Origin: Phytoactinopolyspora limicola
GTDB lineage: Bacteria; Actinomycetota; Actinomycetes; Jiangellales; Jiangellaceae
Assembly (NCBI RefSeq): GCF_011320225.1
Contig: NZ_JAAOEN010000001.1
Coordinates: 186,001-250,000 of the forward strand
Length of the DNA: 64,000 bases
Direction of reading: 5' to 3'
In this document: positions 34,111 through 42,890 of the stretch, piece by piece
Layout of the letters: each line of letters opens with the position of its first letter
Numbering within the stretch: position 1 is the stretch's first letter
Program-made: the position numbers and the translations under genes
Notes under the pieces: model-generated
Told to the model about the DNA's origin: nothing
Database searches by the model: none
What the model saw: the letters and a program-made list of their open reading frames with translations, nothing else

Positions 34111-35409
34111 TCAGCTGCGACCGTTGCGGCCCGCAGCAGCGAATCCGGCAAGACCGAGCCCACCAGCCAAGGCCACCAGGCCGGCGGTCAGCAGGGCACC
34201 CGAGGCCAGACCGGTGTCGGGAAGCTGCTCGTCCTCGTCTTCCTCGTCCTCATCTTCGTCCTCGTCCTCAGGAGGTGTGGTCGGCTCCGGCGTCCCCGTC
34301 GGTGTCTCGGTCGGCTCCGGGGTCTCCGTGGGCTCCGGCGTCTCCGTCGGCGTGTCGGTCGGCTCCGGGGTCTCCGTGGGCTCCGGTGTCTCCGTCGGTG
34401 TCTCGGTCGGCTCCGGGGTCTCCGTGGGCTCCGGCGTCTCCGTCGGTGTTGTCCACGACACCTCACCCGAGACCTGGAGGTCGGTGTTCTCCGACGCCGC
34501 CAAGATCAATGACTGCGTCTCGTTGTTGTCGTAGTCCGACCCGACGAACAGCCGCCCCAGGCTGAGCGTGGCCGAGGCCTCGAGGTGCACGCTGCCCGAG
34601 CCATCGTCGGTCCCGTCCGGCACGTCGACGAAGAGCTGGGCGCCGTCGGTCACGTCGTCGCCCACCGGCGCGGCTTCGTCGTCGACCAGGCCGACACCGT
34701 CGGGCAGCACAGCGCTGAGCCGAGCCGACTCCGCCGTCGTCGACACCTCGAAGGGGCCGATCAGCGAGCCGGGCTCACCGGACAACTCAGCCGGAGTAAG
34801 CGCCAGTTCCGGCGCCGGCTGTTCGGTCAGGCCTTCGTTGTTCTCCCCGGTCAAATAGTTGTACAGGGCTCGCACGTCCGGGCCGGATTGAGGATTGCCT
34901 GGGGTGACGTCGCGGCGGGCCAGGTCGACGCCGTCGCTGAAGTGCCAGATGGCGGCCTGGGTCGCGGTGATCGCCTCCTGCTCGCTCAGGCCGTCGCGGA
35001 AGTTGTAGCCGACGGCGTCCTCGATGTCGTCGAGCGAAACCGCCGGGTACGAATGGTGCAGGATCCAGTTAACGTAGTCACGGTTCTCATGGAACGGCGA
35101 TTCCGGGTCGGGATATTGGTCCCAGGGAACCTCTTCCATCTCTGGATGGTCTCGGTCGATCGCCACGTTGATCTCGACGCAGTACGTCTTCAGCGCCGCA
35201 CCATCCGGCGTGGTCAACCCGATCAACATGGTGCGAGGCTGGCCGGCGCCGTCGATGTTGACGCGGAGACCACTAATGTCGTTCCCGTCGAGTTTTGCTC
35301 GTTTCTCAGCTTCAGCTGTGGTCAGCGCGGCGGCGGATACACCCGCGCCGACCAGAGACAGCGCCAGGCCCCCAGCTATGAGGGCGGCTCTGCGGACTGG
35401 CGATGGCAT
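34111..35409 (-). CDS. LPXTG-anchored surface protein with a thioester (TQXA) domain
   Basis: 432 residues. Signal peptide about 1-28. The thioester domain (about 40-190) has TYCVEI (Cys77) and ITATQAAIWHF (Gln151), the two residues that form an internal Cys-Gln thioester able to bond covalently to host or surface amines. A stalk follows with a beta-rich region (about 200-320) and a Pro/Glu/Thr repeat (about 320-390). The C-terminus has the sortase signal LPDTG, a membrane helix and a basic tail. It is probably linked to peptidoglycan by a class-E-like sortase. Monocistronic; it ends at the gene-end palindrome shared with the E2 gene. Confidence 0.9.
   Translation of the reverse strand: MPSPVRRAALIAGGLALSLVGAGVSAAALTTAEAEKRAKLDGNDISGLRVNIDGAGQPRTMLIGLTTPDGAALKTYCVEINVAIDRDHPEMEEVPWDQYPDPESPFHENRDYVNWILHHSYPAVSLDDIEDAVGYNFRDGLSEQEAITATQAAIWHFSDGVDLARRDVTPGNPQSGPDVRALYNYLTGENNEGLTEQPAPELALTPAELSGEPGSLIGPFEVSTTAESARLSAVLPDGVGLVDDEAAPVGDDVTDGAQLFVDVPDGTDDGSGSVHLEASATLSLGRLFVGSDYDNNETQSLILAASENTDLQVSGEVSWTTPTETPEPTETPEPTETPTETPEPTETPEPTDTPTETPEPTETPEPTETPTGTPEPTTPPEDEDEDEDEEDEDEQLPDTGLASGALLTAGLVALAGGLGLAGFAAAGRNGRS
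34279..34450. repeat. Coding repeat of PTETPEPTETP units in the LPXTG protein
   Basis: Tandem 18- to 54-base units built on GGCTCCGGGGTCTCCGTG variants encode the stalk just outside the wall anchor. Such repeats expand and contract by slippage, so the stalk length may vary among strains. Confidence 0.8.
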
Positions 35410-35727
35410 CTTTCTCCCTTGTTGTCATCCCCTGCCAGCCGCGTCGGCGGACAGGTACGCAAAATCAAGATCACTCCCCCGCCGGGGCGGATATTACCGA
35501 ACAGTCACAGACCTGTCGCAAGTGCCCCCGACTTGAAGAAAGGCGACAATCAGGACCTAGAGGCCGTTCCATCAACGAGGGGCCGTGACCGGGTCCGCCG
35601 CGCCACATATCCGTCTCGGCGCCGCACGTCACGCACAGACGTCCGCCGCTCGGCACTGGTGTATCGCGCCGGAGATCCACCGCTCGCCACTAGGCAGCAA
35701 CTGATCGTTGGCATAGGGTCGACTTCC
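35410..35727. other. Divergent intergenic region without a recognised gene
   Basis: These 318 bases separate the LPXTG gene (minus) from the thioesterase (plus). Short frames are present on both strands but have no coding character. Promoters for both genes must lie here; I see no strong inverted repeat. Confidence 0.5.
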
Positions 35728-36525
35728 GTGGCCGACTTCAACGAAGCGACAGCCGTCAAACTGGTGCGGCCGGGATCGTACGACGTCAAGATCGACGACA
35801 CCTGGTCCGTCGGCGACGTCCCCAACGGTGGATACCTGCTCGCCTTGATCTTGAAGGCGGTGGCCGCGGAGTCACCCCACCCCCATCCCGTCAGCACCAG
35901 CGCGCATTACGTCGCCCCGCCAGCCGGCGGGGAAGCCCGGATCAACGTCGATCTCCTACGCGCCGGCCGCACCACCGCCACGCTGCGCGCCACCCTGGTT
36001 CAAGACGAGATTCCTCGGGTCGAGGCGCTGATCACCACCGGCACACTTGATCGTGACGCCGCCGTCGAGTGGGCCGGTCCCGCACCAGAGCCCGTCGCCC
36101 CCGTCGACGAGTGCATCCCCGCGGTCGTCGACCTACCCGACGGCTCCCACGTCGGCCTGCTGGAACACGTCGACCTGCGGCTCGATCCACAAACACTCGG
36201 GTGGTTCTCCGGCCGGCCGGCCGGTCAGCTCTCCATGCGCGGCCATGTCCGGCTCGTGGACGGCACTCAACCCGACCCCGTCGTACTCGCGTTGGCAGTC
36301 GACTCGTTGCCGCCCACGGTGTTCGGCCTCGGCCGACTGGGGTGGGCTCCCACCGTCGAGCTGACCGTCACCACCCGTAGTCTCCCGGCCCCGGGCTGGC
36401 TCACCGTCCACCTCCGGGGTCGTCTGGTCCGTGACGGCTGGTTCGACGAGGAGGCCGAGGTCTACGACGCCGACGGTGCCCTGGTCGCTCAGTCGCACCA
36501 ACTCGCCCGGGTCCGAGTCACCTGA
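35728..36525 (+). CDS. Acyl-CoA thioesterase (TesB-like double hot-dog)
   Basis: 265 residues from the GTG at 35728. Double hot-dog fold: the N-terminal half has WSVGDVPNGGYLLALILKA and TSAHYVAPP, the C-terminal half LRGRLVRDGWFDEEAEVYDADGALVAQSHQ with the typical DG-x-x-x-Q terminal strand. It hydrolyses medium- or long-chain acyl-CoA; the substrate is unknown. The upstream in-frame extension to 34585 lies across the LPXTG gene on the opposite strand and is rejected. It ends 55 bases before the DtxR gene. Confidence 0.88.
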   Translation: MADFNEATAVKLVRPGSYDVKIDDTWSVGDVPNGGYLLALILKAVAAESPHPHPVSTSAHYVAPPAGGEARINVDLLRAGRTTATLRATLVQDEIPRVEALITTGTLDRDAAVEWAGPAPEPVAPVDECIPAVVDLPDGSHVGLLEHVDLRLDPQTLGWFSGRPAGQLSMRGHVRLVDGTQPDPVVLALAVDSLPPTVFGLGRLGWAPTVELTVTTRSLPAPGWLTVHLRGRLVRDGWFDEEAEVYDADGALVAQSHQLARVRVT

Positions 36526-36580
36526 CCAACCGATGTCGGCGGACACCACACCGACAGCTGGCGGGCACTACTCTGTCGGT

Positions 36581-37279
36581 GTGGCCGACGAGCATCGCCC
36601 GAGCAAGGTGTCAGTGGCAGCTGAAGACTGCGTGAAGGTTATCTACGCCGCGCAGGAATGGGACGACGTCCCCGTCACGACGTCCTACCTCAAAGCACGT
36701 CTTGGCGTCGGCGCTCCGGCCATCTCCGAGATGGTGCGCCGGCTGCATGACCAAGGGTTGGTCACCCATCAGCGGTACGGCCCGGTCGATCTCACCGCAG
36801 CCGGGCGGGCCCTGGCGCTTCAGACCTTACGCCGGCACCGCCTCGTCGAGACGTACCTCGTCGCCGAGCTCGGGTACGGCTGGGACGAGGTCCACGACGA
36901 AGCCGAACAGCTCGAACACGTCATCTCCGACCGCCTTCTGGAACGGATGTCGGAGCGGCTAGGACACCCCTTCCGCGATCCACACGGCGACCCGATCCCG
37001 GGCCCCGACGGCACCGTTCGGCGGCCCAACGCCGTCCGCTTGTCTGCCCTCGCACCGGGGGACGTGGGATACGTTGCCCGGATCTCCGACGACGAGCCGG
37101 AACTCCTCCGCTACTTCACCGCTCACGACATCAAGCTCGACCAACGGGTGGAGGTGCTGCGCAGGCGCACCTTCGCGGGATCGTCGACACTCCGGGTCGG
37201 TGCTGGCGACACCGTCGACGAGCTGGAGCTGACCGACGTGGCCGCGGCAGCCCTATGGGTTGTCCGCCCGTCCCCATGA
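36581..37279 (+). CDS. DtxR/MntR family metal-dependent regulator
   Basis: 232 residues from the GTG at 36581. A -10-like TACTCT (36569-36574) ends 6 bases before it, so the message may be leaderless; an in-frame ATG at 36533 is the alternative. The winged helix (about 5-65) has EDCVKVIYAAQEW and GVGAPAISEMVRRLHDQG; the dimerisation/metal domain (about 66-130) shows RRHRLVETYLVAELG and HDEAEQLEHVIS, where conserved His/Glu metal ligands fall; a C-terminal SH3/FeoA domain follows. It represses metal uptake genes when Fe2+ or Mn2+ is bound. The metal ABC importer at 42.9-45.5 kb is a possible target. Its TGA stop lies inside a gene-end palindrome. Confidence 0.9.
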   Translation: MADEHRPSKVSVAAEDCVKVIYAAQEWDDVPVTTSYLKARLGVGAPAISEMVRRLHDQGLVTHQRYGPVDLTAAGRALALQTLRRHRLVETYLVAELGYGWDEVHDEAEQLEHVISDRLLERMSERLGHPFRDPHGDPIPGPDGTVRRPNAVRLSALAPGDVGYVARISDDEPELLRYFTAHDIKLDQRVEVLRRRTFAGSSTLRVGAGDTVDELELTDVAAAALWVVRPSP

Positions 37280-37335
37280 TCATGAACACTTTGCCGTGCT
37301 ATCACCCGGCAAAGTGTTCATGATCATGGGGACGG
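37268..37335. repeat. Gene-end palindrome copy C, shared by convergent dtxR and pucR genes
   Basis: CCGTCCCCATGATCATGAAC and its complement make a stem of about 29 base pairs with loop TGCTATCACC. Both convergent genes stop inside it: the DtxR TGA at 37277-37279 and the PucR stop at 37302-37304. The left arm is read as PSP-stop, the right arm, on the minus strand, as HDHEHFAG-stop. Confidence 0.88.
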
Positions 37336-38825
37336 TCTAGGCCGACGGCGCGGGTAGCGAGCAGCATCGAGGCGATCACCGAGGGATCGTCGACGCGATG
37401 CCCCAAGAGCTCCTCGGCCCGCCGCAGGCGCTGATGCAGCGACTGCCGCCGAACATGCAACTGCTCCGCCGCCCGGGTCGGGCTGCATCCGTGCCGTACG
37501 TACACATCCACCGTGCGGACCAGTTCGCTGCCGTGTGCCGCGTCCCAGCGTCGCAGCGGCCCCAGGAGGTCATCCACGAGCTGGCGGCGGGTGTTCTCGT
37601 CGAGCATCCCCAGAAGCCGGTCCGGGATGTTCTCCCGCCACACCCGGATGGCCGGGCCACCGGTGTCGGCCACATCGTGCGCCTCGCGCAGCGACCGCCC
37701 CACCTCGGCCGGCGGCACCGGGGGACCCACCACACATCGGAGGCCGGCGAGCCCGTCGACACTGCACCCACTCTGTTGCCGTAGCCGCTGCGCTACCGCA
37801 CCCGAGGGGTCCGCTGTGTGTCCGTCGGCCACGACGATACTCAACACGTGATCGCGCACGCGGGCCACCAAAGTCCCCCCAGTGGCCGCGCCGGCCGCAC
37901 GCATCATCGCGATCGTCGCCCTGGGGTCCGCGGTGGACGCGACGATGCCGATCAGCTCGGCGCCAGCGGGTGGATGTACACCGGCTAGTCCGGCGCGGAT
38001 GGCGAACTCGTGCTCGCTGGCGACCTTGCCGGTCAGCAGGTCCTCCAAGAGGGCGGCAGCACCGCCAGCCTCGCCTGGAGAGTCGCGCAGTTGCGCGACG
38101 GCGACTCCCGCCGCGGCGGCCACCCGGCGAGCGGCGAGCGCGGCGGCGCCAGGACTCCATCCAGGGGCACACTCGGCGACCACGTCCCCCCATTGACGAC
38201 CGTCGACGAGGATCGGCGCCCGGGTCGGGGCGTCACTGACCAACCGGCTCAGCGCGGGCTTCGCCGGGACACCACCGGCGGCTACCACCTGGCCGGCCGC
38301 GGTAGCAACCAGTACAGGACCTCCCAGCCGTTCCGCCGCCACCCGCGCGACGCCGTTCAGCCCGCCGCGGGTCAAGACGGCGAACAGAGCTTCACTGAGT
38401 TGGTCGACGGTACGCAACTCGGTGCCTTCACGATCCAGGATCACGGTATTCACGGCGCGACAGATACGCTCGAACGGCACGACGTCGTCCAGCCGGATCA
38501 GTGGAATCCCTCGTCGGCCGGCCTCGTCGACGAGTTCGTCGGGCAGCATCGGCAGTGAGCGGCCGATCTCGATCGCCACGGCGGCGACACCACGCTCGGC
38601 TAGGTCCCGGATCCAGAACCGGCGGGCGCCGGCGTCGGTGCCCGACAGCCCCAACCCGGTGGTCAAGAGCAACTCGCCGCCGGCGAGCAGTGGCCCGATC
38701 TCGAAGATTTCACTCGAGTGCGCCCACAAGACGCGCCGATTCAACTCACCGGCACCGGTGGTCAGCACCGGAGCCGCAGCCTGAACCACCGCCAGGTCGA
38801 GTATCTCGCGTACCGTCATCGACAT
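37302..38825 (-). CDS. PucR-family transcriptional regulator
   Basis: 507 residues from the ATG at 38825. The N-terminal PucR sensor domain (about 1-125) has VREILDLAVVQAAAPVLTTG and AGGELLLTTGLGL; a GGDEF-like central region (about 290-400) follows; the C-terminal PucR_HTH_30 (about 440-495) is YVRHGCSPTRAAEQLHVRRQ. PucR regulators activate purine or pyrimidine catabolism, which fits the divergent cytosine deaminase and permease genes. The last residues, HDHEHFAG, are encoded by the palindrome at 37268-37335 and are not part of the family. Confidence 0.92.
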   Translation of the reverse strand: MSMTVREILDLAVVQAAAPVLTTGAGELNRRVLWAHSSEIFEIGPLLAGGELLLTTGLGLSGTDAGARRFWIRDLAERGVAAVAIEIGRSLPMLPDELVDEAGRRGIPLIRLDDVVPFERICRAVNTVILDREGTELRTVDQLSEALFAVLTRGGLNGVARVAAERLGGPVLVATAAGQVVAAGGVPAKPALSRLVSDAPTRAPILVDGRQWGDVVAECAPGWSPGAAALAARRVAAAAGVAVAQLRDSPGEAGGAAALLEDLLTGKVASEHEFAIRAGLAGVHPPAGAELIGIVASTADPRATIAMMRAAGAATGGTLVARVRDHVLSIVVADGHTADPSGAVAQRLRQQSGCSVDGLAGLRCVVGPPVPPAEVGRSLREAHDVADTGGPAIRVWRENIPDRLLGMLDENTRRQLVDDLLGPLRRWDAAHGSELVRTVDVYVRHGCSPTRAAEQLHVRRQSLHQRLRRAEELLGHRVDDPSVIASMLLATRAVGLDRPHDHEHFAG

Positions 38826-39062
38826 GCCTTGACACTGCCGTGTACTACGAGCAAGGTCAATGACCCGGCGTAGCAAATCAGCTAGACGAATGTTGACGTT
38901 CTGTCCGTTGCCTGAACACCGGCAAACGATCAGGCTGTAAGGGCCTGCTCTTCGGCCCACGTTGGATCGGACCCACCCCTCACACTGGCTGTCCGCCCCC
39001 CAGATCCGCTGTCGGCCGGAGGGCAGGCCCCTTCACGTCACAACCCAACGGAGGTGCACCCG

Positions 39063-39548
39063 GTGCAGGGCTCTCCATCCGATCCCCGGCGGATGCGGGC
39101 TTGGCTGACCGTGGCTGTCGACGAAGCACGAATCAGTGTTGGCGAAGGTGGTATCCCGATCGGTGCGGCGCTGATAGGTCCCGACGGGGAGGTTCTCGGC
39201 CGTGGCCACAACCGGCGGGTCCAAGACGCAGACCCGTCGCTGCACGCCGAGACGGCCGCTTTCCGGGCCGCTGGCCGCCGCCGCACCTACCGGGACACCA
39301 CTATGGTCACGACGCTGTCGCCGTGCTGGTACTGTAGCGGCCTCGTCCGCCAGTTCGGGATCTCCAGGGTGGTCATCGGCGAGGCCCGGACGTTCGTCGG
39401 CGGACACACGTGGCTTGCTGAGCATGGGACCGACATCGTGCTGCTCGACGATCCCCAATGTGTCGAACTGATGGAGCATTTCATCGCTGCCAACCCGGAG
39501 CTGTGGATGGAGGACATCGGCGATGACGGCGAGCACCGGCAGCGGTGA
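39063..39548 (+). CDS. Cytosine/nucleoside deaminase (CDA superfamily)
   Basis: 161 residues from the GTG at 39063, placed 8 bases after GGAGG; the GTG at 39054 overlaps that ribosome site. The zinc site is LHAETAAF (His ligand and catalytic Glu) and LSPCWYCSG (two Cys ligands). Overall form, with PDGEVLGRGHNRR and a C-terminal FIAANPELWMEDIG, matches yeast-type cytosine deaminase, which makes uracil and ammonia. It overlaps the cytosine permease start by 26 bases, so uptake and deamination are coupled. Divergent from, and probably controlled by, the PucR regulator. Confidence 0.9.
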   Translation: MQGSPSDPRRMRAWLTVAVDEARISVGEGGIPIGAALIGPDGEVLGRGHNRRVQDADPSLHAETAAFRAAGRRRTYRDTTMVTTLSPCWYCSGLVRQFGISRVVIGEARTFVGGHTWLAEHGTDIVLLDDPQCVELMEHFIAANPELWMEDIGDDGEHRQR

Positions 39549-40800
39549 CGTCGACCCCGACTATCCGATCGACCCGGTCCCCCGACATGCCCGTCAGTCT
39601 CTGTTCTCCCTCTCGGTAGTGCTGCTCGGCTTCACCTTCTTCACCCCGACCATGCTCGCGGGGGCCCAGGTGGGAGCCGCGTTCGAGTTCTGGCCACTCA
39701 TCGGTGTCCTGCTCCTTGGCAGCGTGGTCCTCGGCAGCTACGTCGCCATCATCGGCGGCATCGGTGCCCGCACGGGTTTGACCACGGTGATGATGTGCCG
39801 GTACGCGTTCGGCGCGAAAGGGTCCAAACTCAGTTCGCTGCTGCTGGGCGGAACCCAGGTCGGCTGGTACGGAGTCACCGTCGCCACCCTGGCCCATCTC
39901 GTCGCCCAGGCCGCTGGTTGGGAAGGCGACGGCGCCCAACGGCTGCTGATGGTCGCCGGTGGTGCCGCCATGGGGGTCACGGCGTACTTCGGCTACCGAG
40001 GTATGTACGGCCTGTCCATCGTGTCGGTGCCGTTGCTCCTGGTTCTGGCCGGGTGGGTCACCTACCGGTCGTTCGACGAGGTTGGCGGTATGTCGGGGAT
40101 GCTCGACCAACGTCCCACCGCGACCATGAGCATCGCCGTGGCCGTGACCATCATCGTCGGTACGTTCGCCTCCGGAGGCACTCAGGCGCCCAACTGGACC
40201 CGATTCGCCCGCACACCGCGGCAAGGGCTCGGCGCCGGCCTCATCGCATTCTTCGTTGGCCAGTTCCTCATGCTGTTTTTTGGTGCGATCGGTGCGATCG
40301 CCTTCGGCCAGCCGGACTTCGTGCTGGTCCTGTTCGACCTCGGCCTGGTCGCCTGGGGTCTGGTCTTCCTGGTCGGCAACCTGTGGACCACCAACGACAA
40401 CACGGCCTACAACTTCGGCGTCGCCGGTGCCGAGATCGCCAACACGCGGTCGAAGAAGCCGTTCGTTATTGGTGGTGTGATCGTCGGGACCCTGCTGGCC
40501 GTCACCGGGATCTACGACAACCTGGTCACCTATCTCGTCTGGCTGGGCATCGTGATCCCACCGATCGGCGGGGTCATCATCGGCGACTGGTGGGCACGGT
40601 GGCGCGGCGGGATCCCGGATCCGTCGACGTTCCCCTTCCCGTCCGTACGTTGGGGGAACGTCGCGGCCTATGCCCTGGCAGCGTTGGTCGCCAAGGCCTC
40701 GGACCAGTGGAGTTGGGGGATCCCGCCGGTCAACGGCATCGTGGTGGCCGTCGTCGCCACCGTGCTGCTGAGCCGCCTGCGCTCAGTGAGACTCGTTTAG
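39523..40800 (+). CDS. codB: Cytosine/purine permease (NCS1 family, CodB-like)
   Basis: 425 residues with 12 membrane helices. NCS1 features include the N-terminal YPIDPVPRHARQSLFSLSVV, GARTGLTTVMMCRYAFG, and the substrate-site region AQAAGWEGDG / WTRFARTPRQG. It imports cytosine or a purine by cation symport and feeds the deaminase encoded just upstream. The ATG lies 26 bases inside the deaminase gene. Its 3' end overlaps the convergent alkaline phosphatase gene by 18 bases. Confidence 0.92.
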   Translation: MTASTGSGDVDPDYPIDPVPRHARQSLFSLSVVLLGFTFFTPTMLAGAQVGAAFEFWPLIGVLLLGSVVLGSYVAIIGGIGARTGLTTVMMCRYAFGAKGSKLSSLLLGGTQVGWYGVTVATLAHLVAQAAGWEGDGAQRLLMVAGGAAMGVTAYFGYRGMYGLSIVSVPLLLVLAGWVTYRSFDEVGGMSGMLDQRPTATMSIAVAVTIIVGTFASGGTQAPNWTRFARTPRQGLGAGLIAFFVGQFLMLFFGAIGAIAFGQPDFVLVLFDLGLVAWGLVFLVGNLWTTNDNTAYNFGVAGAEIANTRSKKPFVIGGVIVGTLLAVTGIYDNLVTYLVWLGIVIPPIGGVIIGDWWARWRGGIPDPSTFPFPSVRWGNVAAYALAALVAKASDQWSWGIPPVNGIVVAVVATVLLSRLRSVRLV

Positions 40801-42735
40801 CGGGTCGAGGCCGAGGGCATCCGCGATCGCGTGGAACACCTCGGTGTTGTCCAGGAACGCGTTGAACCGCGCCGCCCCCGGGCCAGAAGCGAAGATCGAG
40901 ACGTCTTCGACCGTATGGACGCAGTTGGTCGAGCCCAGCGGTAGGTTGCCAATCTGAAGTTCGGCGCCGGGATCCCGCTCCGGGTTGTCCACTGCCTCGC
41001 CGGTGCTGGGGTCGATCAACGCCGGCTGCTGAAACACCGCGTTGTGCTGGAAGTCGTCGGTGTGATCCGGGTGGTTCGACCAGCCGAAGAACAGACCCAC
41101 CTCAGGGTTGGGGTCGTCCGGGAAGCCGTCGCCGTCCTCGTCGACGTATGTGGGGAACCCCGCGTCGCCGTAGACCCCGTTGGCCGCCCGGCCTTCGGCG
41201 CCGCGCCGATCGTGGGTGCCGACGATGCTCATCGAGTGATTGTGGTCGGCAGTGACGACGATCAACGTGTCGTCGCGGCCTTCGGCCCACTTCTTCGCTA
41301 CCGCGATCGCCTGGTCGAACTCGATCGTGTCGTAGGTGGCTCGCGGTCCGTCCAGTGGGTGCTCCATCTTGTCGATGGATGCGGCCTCGACCATCAGGAA
41401 GAACCCGTTGTTGTTGCGCTCCACCACCTTGAGCGCGGCCTCAGTCATCTCCATCAGCGTGGGCTGATCGTCCCAGTCGCCGAGCACCTCAGGCTTCTTG
41501 ATCAACTGGCGGTCGACGTAAACGTTCATGTTTCGCGGATGGAACAGGCCCAGCAATTTGTCCGGAGCCGGTCCGTTGAGCGCCGCCTCGAGGTCAGCAC
41601 GGCTGCCGACGTGGGTGTATCCAGCCTGCTCGAACTCGTCGACGACGTTGCGGTCGTCGTTGCGGTTCGATCCGTTCACCGACTGAGGCCAGAAGAACGA
41701 CGCTCCGCCGCCCATCCACACATCCAGCTCCTGCGCCAGGAACTGGTCCATGATCGCCGCGTACTCGGCGCGCCGACGGGTGTGCGCGAACACCGCGGCC
41801 GGAGTGGCGTCCTGGACGTCCGAGGTGGCGACGACCCCCACGGACATCCCCCGGGTGCGGGTCAGCAGTTCGGCGATGTTCTCGACCCGCGGGTGTTTGT
41901 CGGGGTCGGGTTCGTTCGATTCATACACACCCATAGCGTTGACGGAAGACTTGTGGCCGGTCATATAAGCCGACATCGAGTTCGCCGAGTCCGTGGCGAT
42001 GGAGTCCACGCCCGACGTGCCGACCATGCCGCGATATTCCATCCGGTCCATCTCGAGCAGGCCGTGGTATTTGCCTTCGGTGATGCCCTTGGACAGGATC
42101 CGCGCGGCGGTGATCGCCGGGGTGCCCATCCCGTCGCCGAGGAAGAAGATGACATTCTTGGCTCGGCGATCGCCGACCTTCGCCACGACAACGTCGTGCC
42201 CGACCTCGGATCGGGTGGTCCGGCCGCGTGAGCGCACATTGGCCCACACCTTGTATTGCCCCGGCGCATCGTAGAAGACACCTTCGTAAGTGACCTCCAG
42301 ACTGTCGTCACGGGTGCTTGTGCGTACGGGGTCACCGACGAGGATGGGCGCCGGGCCATTCGGTCCCTGGACCGAGATGTCGAGCCGTGCCGTCTTCGGG
42401 TCCACCCCGGTGGCTTCAACTCGCAGGTCGAATCGGGCTCCGGCCAGGAACTTCGCCCGGTCGATCGGCAAGATCCGCACCTGCGGGGTCTGCGGCCGGC
42501 GGTCGGCCGAGGCGTCCGTGCGCATCGTGTGGGCGTGCGGGTCGGTGTCGAGCAACCCGTCCGCCGAACCCCGCCGGCTCCGCGCCGCCTCGCCGCCCGG
42601 GGTGGCCAGCGCCGGCGCACCTCCTAGGCCGATGATCGCTGCCGCGGCTACACCACCGCCACCGCTGCGCAGCAGCGCCCGCCGGGATATCCCGGTGTTG
42701 CCTTCCGTCTCCTGACGCTGAGGATCGTTGGTCAC
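40783..42735 (-). CDS. Tat-exported alkaline phosphatase (PF00245 family)
   Basis: 650 residues from the GTG at 42735, about 10 bases after GGAGAGG; an upstream start to 42786 is rejected. Twin-arginine signal GISRRALLRSGGGG and cleavage near ALA. A domain of about 110 residues (HTMRTDASADRR, RILPIDRAKFLAGA) precedes the catalytic core, which has FFLGDGMG, the nucleophile region TDSANSMSAYMTGHK, VTADHNHSM and metal ligands such as THDRRG. It releases phosphate from monoesters outside the cell. A C-terminal CVHTVEDVSIFASGPGA matches the family. Convergent overlap of 18 bases with codB. Confidence 0.92.
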   Translation of the reverse strand: MTNDPQRQETEGNTGISRRALLRSGGGGVAAAAIIGLGGAPALATPGGEAARSRRGSADGLLDTDPHAHTMRTDASADRRPQTPQVRILPIDRAKFLAGARFDLRVEATGVDPKTARLDISVQGPNGPAPILVGDPVRTSTRDDSLEVTYEGVFYDAPGQYKVWANVRSRGRTTRSEVGHDVVVAKVGDRRAKNVIFFLGDGMGTPAITAARILSKGITEGKYHGLLEMDRMEYRGMVGTSGVDSIATDSANSMSAYMTGHKSSVNAMGVYESNEPDPDKHPRVENIAELLTRTRGMSVGVVATSDVQDATPAAVFAHTRRRAEYAAIMDQFLAQELDVWMGGGASFFWPQSVNGSNRNDDRNVVDEFEQAGYTHVGSRADLEAALNGPAPDKLLGLFHPRNMNVYVDRQLIKKPEVLGDWDDQPTLMEMTEAALKVVERNNNGFFLMVEAASIDKMEHPLDGPRATYDTIEFDQAIAVAKKWAEGRDDTLIVVTADHNHSMSIVGTHDRRGAEGRAANGVYGDAGFPTYVDEDGDGFPDDPNPEVGLFFGWSNHPDHTDDFQHNAVFQQPALIDPSTGEAVDNPERDPGAELQIGNLPLGSTNCVHTVEDVSIFASGPGAARFNAFLDNTEVFHAIADALGLDPLNESH

Positions 42736-42890
42736 GATATGCCCGCCTCTCCGTCGTCTCTTGGTCGAGCTGACGGCACCGAGCATCGGCGTTGTCCGTT
42801 CTGTCCGGGTAAAGATCGCCGCACCTGAACTGATACGGCGGATGAATAGTGGGCGGTGCGGCGCACCTACCCCTTACTCCCCTATCCCGG

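Noticed and set aside
34585-35727. N-terminal extension of the thioesterase frame
   Set aside because: It runs antisense through the LPXTG gene; the thioesterase fold begins at 35728.
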